Source: Betaproteobacteria bacterium
GTDB taxonomy: Bacteria; Pseudomonadota; Gammaproteobacteria; Burkholderiales; Rhodocyclaceae
NCBI GenBank assembly: GCA_012026885.1
Contig: VEPL01000030.1
Span: 1-64,000, forward strand
DNA length: 64,000 nt
Reading direction: 5' to 3'
The notes under the pieces were generated by a model. The model made no database searches and was not told the origin of the DNA. It was given only the letters and a program-made list of their open reading frames with translations. The translations under genes and the position numbers were made by a program. Of this stretch, positions 58,103-64,000 are shown one piece after another. Numbering within the stretch: the first letter of the stretch is position 1; the number at the start of each line of letters is the position of its first letter.

Positions 58103-59386
58103 ATGCTGACCGCCCTTGTCGTCGTCTTTGTCATCGCCTACGCCGCGATCGCGCTCGAGCACCCGCTCAAGATCAACAAATCGGCCTCCGCGCTGGTCGG
58201 TGCCGGCCTCTTGTGGACCATCTACGCGATGTCCACGGCCGACCACCATCTGGTCGGCCACCAGCTCGGCGAGTCGCTGATGAGCACGGCGCAGATCGCC
58301 TTCTTCCTGATGGGCGCGATGACCATCGTCGAAGTGGTCGATGCGCACAACGGCTTCGAGGTCATCACCCGGCGGATACGGACCCAGCAGCTGGCATCGC
58401 TGATGTGGCTGGTCGGCATCATCACGTTCTTCCTCAGCGCGATCCTCGACAATCTTACGACGACCATCGTCATGGTGTCGCTGATGCGCAAGATACTCGC
58501 CAAGCACGACGAACGCCTGTTCTTCGCCGGCATCATCGTCATTGCCGCCAACGCCGGCGGCGCCTGGACGCCGATCGGCGACGTGACGACGACCATGCTG
58601 TGGATCGGCGGCCAGATCACCTCGCTGAACATCATGACGTCGGTTTTCCTGCCCTCGGTGGTCTGCCTGCTGGTGCCGCTTGCCGTCACCGCCTACGTCC
58701 TGCGCGGACGCCCGGTTGTCTCGCCCGAGCACATCGAGATGGATCACGGCCTGAAAACCACCGAAGCGGAACGCAACACGATGTTCTTCCTCGGCCTTGG
58801 CGTGCTCATCGCCGTGCCGGCTTTCAAGACCATCACCCACCTGCCGCCCTTCCTCGGCATCCTGTTCGGGCTCGGCATCGTCTGGCTGGTCGGCGACATC
58901 ATCCATCGCCGCAAGGACGACGAGTACAAGCAGCGCCTGACGCTGGCGCACGCGCTGTCGAAGATCGACATGAGCTCGCTGGTCTTCTTCATCGGCATCC
59001 TGCTCGCCGTCGCCACGCTCGAGCACACCCATATCCTCGCCGACCTCGCCACCCGCCTCGACCACGACATCGGCCGCCTCGACCTGATCGTGCTGATCAT
59101 CGGCATGGTCAGCGCCATCGTCGACAACGTGCCGCTGGTCGCCGCAGCCATGGGCATGTACGACCAGACGACCTACCCGACCGACCACTTCCTCTGGGAA
59201 TTCCTCGCCTACTGCGCCGGTACCGGTGGCTCCATCCTGATCATCGGTTCGGCGGCCGGCGTCGCCGCGATGGGCCTCGAGAAGATCGACTTCTTCTGGT
59301 ACGTGCGAAAGATCAGTGGCCTCGCGCTGATCGGCTACCTGGCCGGTGCTGGCGCCTACGTGATCCAGTACCAGTTGATGCATTGA
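58103..59386 (+). CDS. nhaD: NhaD-family Na+/H+ antiporter
   Basis: A 427-residue polytopic transporter of the ion-transporter superfamily. NhaD landmarks are MGAMTIVEVVDAHNGFEVITRRI, FFLSAILDNLTTTIVMVSLM, NAGGAWTPIGDVTTTMLWIGG and SAIVDNVPLVAAAMGMY. It exports Na+ (or Li+) in exchange for protons. AAGGA lies seven bases before the ATG at 58103. It is separated by 98 bases from the K+ channel gene, with a possible TAGAAT -10 at 58053-58058, so it may have its own promoter. Confidence 0.94.
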   Translation: MLTALVVVFVIAYAAIALEHPLKINKSASALVGAGLLWTIYAMSTADHHLVGHQLGESLMSTAQIAFFLMGAMTIVEVVDAHNGFEVITRRIRTQQLASLMWLVGIITFFLSAILDNLTTTIVMVSLMRKILAKHDERLFFAGIIVIAANAGGAWTPIGDVTTTMLWIGGQITSLNIMTSVFLPSVVCLLVPLAVTAYVLRGRPVVSPEHIEMDHGLKTTEAERNTMFFLGLGVLIAVPAFKTITHLPPFLGILFGLGIVWLVGDIIHRRKDDEYKQRLTLAHALSKIDMSSLVFFIGILLAVATLEHTHILADLATRLDHDIGRLDLIVLIIGMVSAIVDNVPLVAAAMGMYDQTTYPTDHFLWEFLAYCAGTGGSILIIGSAAGVAAMGLEKIDFFWYVRKISGLALIGYLAGAGAYVIQYQLMH

Positions 59387-59436
59387 CGCGGGTAACAAGG
59401 CCCGCCGACGGACGGCACTGCCGAAAAGGAGCACCG

Positions 59437-60792
59437 ATGAATCTGCGCCGCCTGTTGCCCCTCGCGCTCGTCGCCGCCGCCTGGCCGGCGCTTGCAGCCG
59501 GATCGGACGTGATCGGCGAGAACCTGCTGTGGCTGGCGATCATCATCCTCGCCGCCCGCCTGTTCGCGCCGCTCGCACAGCGCGTCGGCTTCCCGGCGGT
59601 GCTCGGCGAACTTCTGCTCGGCGTCGTCCTCGGCAACCTCGGCCTGCTCGGCTTCCATTACTTCGACAGCATCGCCGCCGACCCGATCATCAAGTTCATG
59701 GCCGAGCTCGGGGTCATCATCCTGCTGCTGCAGATCGGCCTCGAGACCCGCCTCGCCGACCTCGCCCGGGTCGGCATCAAGGCCACTGCGGTCGGCGCCA
59801 TCGGCATCGCCATTCCCTTCGCACTCGGCGCCTTCGCGGTCGGCCCGCTGCTGCTGCCGGGCAAGGAATTCAACGCCTACCTGTTCCTCGGCGCGACGCT
59901 GGCCGCGACATCGGTCGGCATCACCGGCCGCGTCTTCCGCGACCTCGGCAAGCTCAAGATGCCCGAGGCGCAGATCGTCCTCGGCGCCGCGGTCATCGAC
60001 GACGTGCTCGGCCTAGTCATCCTTGCGGTCGTCTCCAGCCTGGTCCAGGCCGGCACGGTGAGCGTCGGGCAGGTGGCGATGATCATTATCGAGGCAGTCG
60101 CCTTCCTCGGCGGCTCGATCGCCATCGGCCGCGCCGTCGCGCCCGCCCTGCTGCGCTGGCTGTCGCGCCTCGACAGCAGCCAGACCATGCTCTTCTCGGT
60201 CGTCCTCGTCGCCGGCCTCTTCCTCGCCTGGCTGGCACATGCCATCGGGCTCGCCCCGATCATCGGCGCCTTCGCCGCCGGCCTCCTCTTCGAACCGGTC
60301 TTCCTGAAGCACTTCGAGACGCCCAAGGTCGTTCAGGAAATTCAGCCGCTGCTGCCTGCTGCGGTCGACTCGGAAAGAATGCAGAAAATCAGCGCCGTCC
60401 TCGAGCGCCATACCCATCACCAGCACGAACACATGATCGAGCCGATCGGCTATTTCTTCGTGCCGGTGTTCTTCGTGCTGACCGGCATGCAGGTGGACCT
60501 GTCGACGCTGTCCGACCCGAAGACGGTCGCCATCGCCGTCGGCATCACCGCCGCCGCCGTGGTCGGCAAGATCGCTGCCGGCTTCGCGGCCGGCAAGGGC
60601 ATGAACCCCTGGCTGGTCGGCTGGGGCATGGTGCCGCGCGGCGAGGTCGGCCTGATCTTCGCGATGGTCGGCAAACAGCTAGGCGTGATGAGCGAATCGA
60701 TGTTCTCGGTCATCGTCATCATGGTCATCCTGACCACGCTGATCACGCCGCCCATCCTGACCGTGCTGCTGCGCCGCCAGAAAGACGCCTGA
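59437..60792 (+). CDS. CPA2-family cation/proton antiporter
   Basis: A 451-residue monovalent cation:proton antiporter-2 protein with a cleavable-looking N-terminal segment (MNLRRLLPLALVAAAWPALAAG) and about 12-13 further hydrophobic helices. Key segments are VGFPAVLGELLLGVVLGNLGL, GVIILLLQIGLETRL, LGAAVIDDVLGLVIL (the ion-site Asp pair), LAPIIGAFAAGLLFEPVF and VPRGEVGLIFAMVGKQLG. There is no C-terminal RCK domain, unlike KefB/KefC. AAAAGGAG precedes the ATG. A His-rich loop (HTHHQHEH) lies before the last helices. It follows nhaD by 50 bases. Confidence 0.92.
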   Translation: MNLRRLLPLALVAAAWPALAAGSDVIGENLLWLAIIILAARLFAPLAQRVGFPAVLGELLLGVVLGNLGLLGFHYFDSIAADPIIKFMAELGVIILLLQIGLETRLADLARVGIKATAVGAIGIAIPFALGAFAVGPLLLPGKEFNAYLFLGATLAATSVGITGRVFRDLGKLKMPEAQIVLGAAVIDDVLGLVILAVVSSLVQAGTVSVGQVAMIIIEAVAFLGGSIAIGRAVAPALLRWLSRLDSSQTMLFSVVLVAGLFLAWLAHAIGLAPIIGAFAAGLLFEPVFLKHFETPKVVQEIQPLLPAAVDSERMQKISAVLERHTHHQHEHMIEPIGYFFVPVFFVLTGMQVDLSTLSDPKTVAIAVGITAAAVVGKIAAGFAAGKGMNPWLVGWGMVPRGEVGLIFAMVGKQLGVMSESMFSVIVIMVILTTLITPPILTVLLRRQKDA

Positions 60793-60796
60793 TTCC

Positions 60797-62083
60797 GTGC
60801 TGAACCTCACCGCCGAGCAGAAGCGCCGGCGCTGGCAGGCGCTCGGTGTCGTCGCCTGCTCCTATGTCCTCTCCTTCTTCCAGCGCTTCGCGCCAGCAGG
60901 GATCGCGCAGGACCTGGCCGCCGCCTTCTCGACCTCGGCCGCCTCGCTCGGCGCGCTGGCCGCCACCTACTTCTACGTCTACACGGTCATGCAGATCCCG
61001 ACCGGGATCCTCGCCGATACCCTCGGCCCGCGCCGCATCCTGGTGCTGGGCGGCGTCATCGGCGGTGCCGGCAGCTTCATGTTCGGCCTGGCGCCGAGCC
61101 TGGAACTGGCGTTGGTCGGCCGCACCCTGGTCGGCCTGGGTGTCTCGGTTACCTTCATCGCTATGCTGAAGCTGATCGCCGTGTGGTTCGACGAGGAACG
61201 CTTCGCGACCCTGGTCGGGGTCAGCATGCTGATCGGCAACCTCGGCTCGGTACTCGCCGGCGCGCCGCTTTCGGCCGTGGCCCAGGCCACCGGCTGGCGC
61301 GGCGTATTCATCGGCGTCGGCGTGCTCTCGCTGGTCATCGCAGCCCTGTGCTGGGTACTCGTGCGCGACCGGGCGGAACCCTCGGCGGCAGCTCACCCGG
61401 CCCCGAAATTCGATCGCACGGCCCTGTTCGGCGCGCTGCTCTCGGTCGTCCGCAACCGCTCGACGTGGCCGGCGATCCTGGTCAATACCGGCACCTGCGG
61501 CGCCTTCTTCACCTTCGCCGGATTGTGGACGGTGCCTTACCTGATCCAGGTGCACGGCATGGAGCGTTCGGTCGCCGCATCACACCTTTCGCTATGGTTC
61601 GGCGGCTTCGCCGTCGGCTGCTTCTTCATCGGCACGCTGTCCGACCGGCTCGGCCGGCGCAAGCCGGTGATCATCGGCGCCACCCACATCTATGCGCTGA
61701 TCTGGCTGATCCTGTGGTCGGGCGTCGGCATGCCGCTGACCGTTTCCTATACCCTGTTCGGACTGCTCGGCATCGTCACCGCCGGCTTCACACTGACCTG
61801 GGCCTGCGCCAAGGAAGTCAATCCGCCGATGCTGTCCGGCATGTCCACCAGCGTCACCAACATGGGCAGCTTTGCTGCGGCCGCCGTGCTGCAACCGGTT
61901 GTCGGCTGGGTCATGGACCTCGCCTGGCGCGGCGAGATGGTCGCCGGCGCCCGTGTCTACGACCTCGCCGCCTGGCGCGGCGGCCTTGGCGTCGCCGCCG
62001 TCTGCGCGCTGCTTGGCGCTGCGGCGAGCTGGTGGATCATCGAGACGCGCTGCCGCAACATCTGGAAGCCGCCGGCTCCCTAG
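60797..62083 (+). CDS. MFS transporter
   Basis: A 428-residue major facilitator with 12 hydrophobic helices. It has [29 protein letters not shown] (MFS motif A-like GxLADxxGxRR between TM2 and 3) and [14 protein letters not shown] between TM8 and 9. The substrate is not evident. The NarK-, GudP- and UhpC-like MFS groups are all possible; glycerol-3-phosphate is conceivable because glycerol kinase follows. It starts with GTG 60797, 4 bases after the CPA2 stop, and is therefore in the same transcript. Confidence 0.9.
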   Translation: MLNLTAEQKRRRWQALGVVACSYVLSFFQRFAPAGIAQDLAAAFSTSAASLGALAATYFYVYTVMQIPTGILADTLGPRRILVLGGVIGGAGSFMFGLAPSLELALVGRTLVGLGVSVTFIAMLKLIAVWFDEERFATLVGVSMLIGNLGSVLAGAPLSAVAQATGWRGVFIGVGVLSLVIAALCWVLVRDRAEPSAAAHPAPKFDRTALFGALLSVVRNRSTWPAILVNTGTCGAFFTFAGLWTVPYLIQVHGMERSVAASHLSLWFGGFAVGCFFIGTLSDRLGRRKPVIIGATHIYALIWLILWSGVGMPLTVSYTLFGLLGIVTAGFTLTWACAKEVNPPMLSGMSTSVTNMGSFAAAAVLQPVVGWVMDLAWRGEMVAGARVYDLAAWRGGLGVAAVCALLGAAASWWIIETRCRNIWKPPAP

Positions 62084-62085
62084 CT

Positions 62086-63594
<1,509 letters not shown>

Positions 63595-63597
63595 CTC

Positions 63598-64000
63598 CTA
63601 TTTCTCGACGAAGGCGCGCTCGATGACGTAATCGCCCAACTCGCCGGTGTAGTGGCGGGCGACCTTGAAGCCGCGCACGTCAAGCAGTTTCGCGGTGTCG
63701 GCCAGCATCGCCGGGCTACCGCAGATCATTGCGCGGTCGGTGGCGGCGTCGAGCGGCGGCTCGCCGATGTCGGCAAACAGCTTGCCGGAGTCGATCAGGT
63801 CGGTCAGCCGGCCTTCGTTGCGGAAGGATTCGCGGGTCACCGTCGGGTAGTAGATCAGCTTTTCGCGCACCCACTCGCCGAAGAACTCGTGGTCGGACAA
63901 TTCATACTGAATGTAGTCGTGATAAGCCAGCTCGTTCACCTGGCGCACGCCATGGATCAGGATCACCTTCTCGAAGCGCTCGTAGGTTTCCGGGTCGTGA
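63598..64000 (-). CDS. fpr: Ferredoxin--NADP+ reductase, C-terminal part (gene continues beyond the window)
   Basis: The C-terminal ~134 codons of a plant-type ferredoxin/flavodoxin-NADP+ reductase, continuing off the right edge. It reads DPETYERFEKVILIHGVRQVNELAYHD, then YYPTVTRE and the NADP-binding AMICGSPAMLADTAKLLDVRGF, and ends with the aromatic-free VIERAFVEK typical of bacterial Fpr of the VERAFVEK subgroup. Its stop is 3 bases from the convergent glpK stop. The FAD-binding N-terminal half lies outside, so the start is not seen. Confidence 0.9.
   Translation of the reverse strand, partial: HDPETYERFEKVILIHGVRQVNELAYHDYIQYELSDHEFFGEWVREKLIYYPTVTRESFRNEGRLTDLIDSGKLFADIGEPPLDAATDRAMICGSPAMLADTAKLLDVRGFKVARHYTGELGDYVIERAFVEK

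Overview
The window is a gene-dense, high-GC stretch of a betaproteobacterial chromosome. The gene content (cbb3 oxidase with ccoGH and a DUF3149 protein, tldD/nitrilase/yhdP/glnE in a row, glcDEF, tandem cytochrome c4 genes) suggests Rhodocyclales (Azonexus/Dechloromonas-like). That placement is an inference from gene content and order, not from a search. I saw no insertion sequence, prophage or CRISPR array.

Layout. 1-2.6 kb: the promoter and leader of a 16S rRNA operon that continues off the left edge, tRNA-fMet, an orphan ParA, an IclR regulator that runs into a divergent tRNA-Thr(UGU), and a Nudix hydrolase. 2.7-11.1 kb: the full cbb3 oxidase locus on the minus strand, in transcription order ccoI-ccoS, ccoN-O-Q-P, ccoG-ccoH-DUF3149. 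The blocks are separated by rho-independent terminators, and ANR/FNR-type palindromes precede ccoN and ccoG. 11.1-26.5 kb: SDR dehydrogenase, tRNA-Thr(CGU), murJ, PEBP protein, an orphan GltI-type binding protein coupled to a TolC protein with a C-terminal NTF2-like domain, Nudix-alaS, a small secreted protein, ugpQ-ugpB without the rest of the ABC transporter, rlmM, an RhlE-type helicase and a PP2C phosphatase. 26.5-33 kb: glycolate/glycerate metabolism (glcD-E-F, glycerate kinase, hydroxypyruvate isomerase) around a bacteriohemerythrin that has its own ANR/FNR-type box. 33-48.5 kb: PduO cobalamin adenosyltransferase, DUF1330, a dienoyl-CoA isomerase, a low-GC DUF2846 lipoprotein, aroG, a PA0069-type radical SAM protein, a PilJ-domain pseudogene, two cytochrome c4 genes, tldD, a nitrilase-family amidase, yhdP and glnE. 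48.5-53.9 kb: a small ORF, mscL, a methionine-type aminotransferase, an AbrB/Doc toxin-antitoxin pair, mtnA with a FucA-like aldolase, and a CDF metal exporter. 54-62 kb: a co-directional run of ion-transport genes. It holds a fused DUF1538 (UmpAB-like) antiporter, two PII-like proteins, a DUF3124 protein, a 2TM-RCK K+ channel with an apparent internal translation start, NhaD and a CPA2 antiporter. 61-64 kb: MFS transporter, glycerol kinase, and the 3' part of a ferredoxin-NADP reductase.

Functionally the window serves microaerobic respiration (cbb3 assembly and structure, c4 cytochromes, hemerythrin, with shared ANR/FNR-type boxes), glycolate and glycerol carbon handling, MTA salvage that looks like the DHAP-shunt type (mtnA plus aldolase, with no mtnBCD here), and pH/cation homeostasis. 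The DUF1538-PII-PII operon followed by K+ and Na+ transporters is the strongest candidate for a little-described system.
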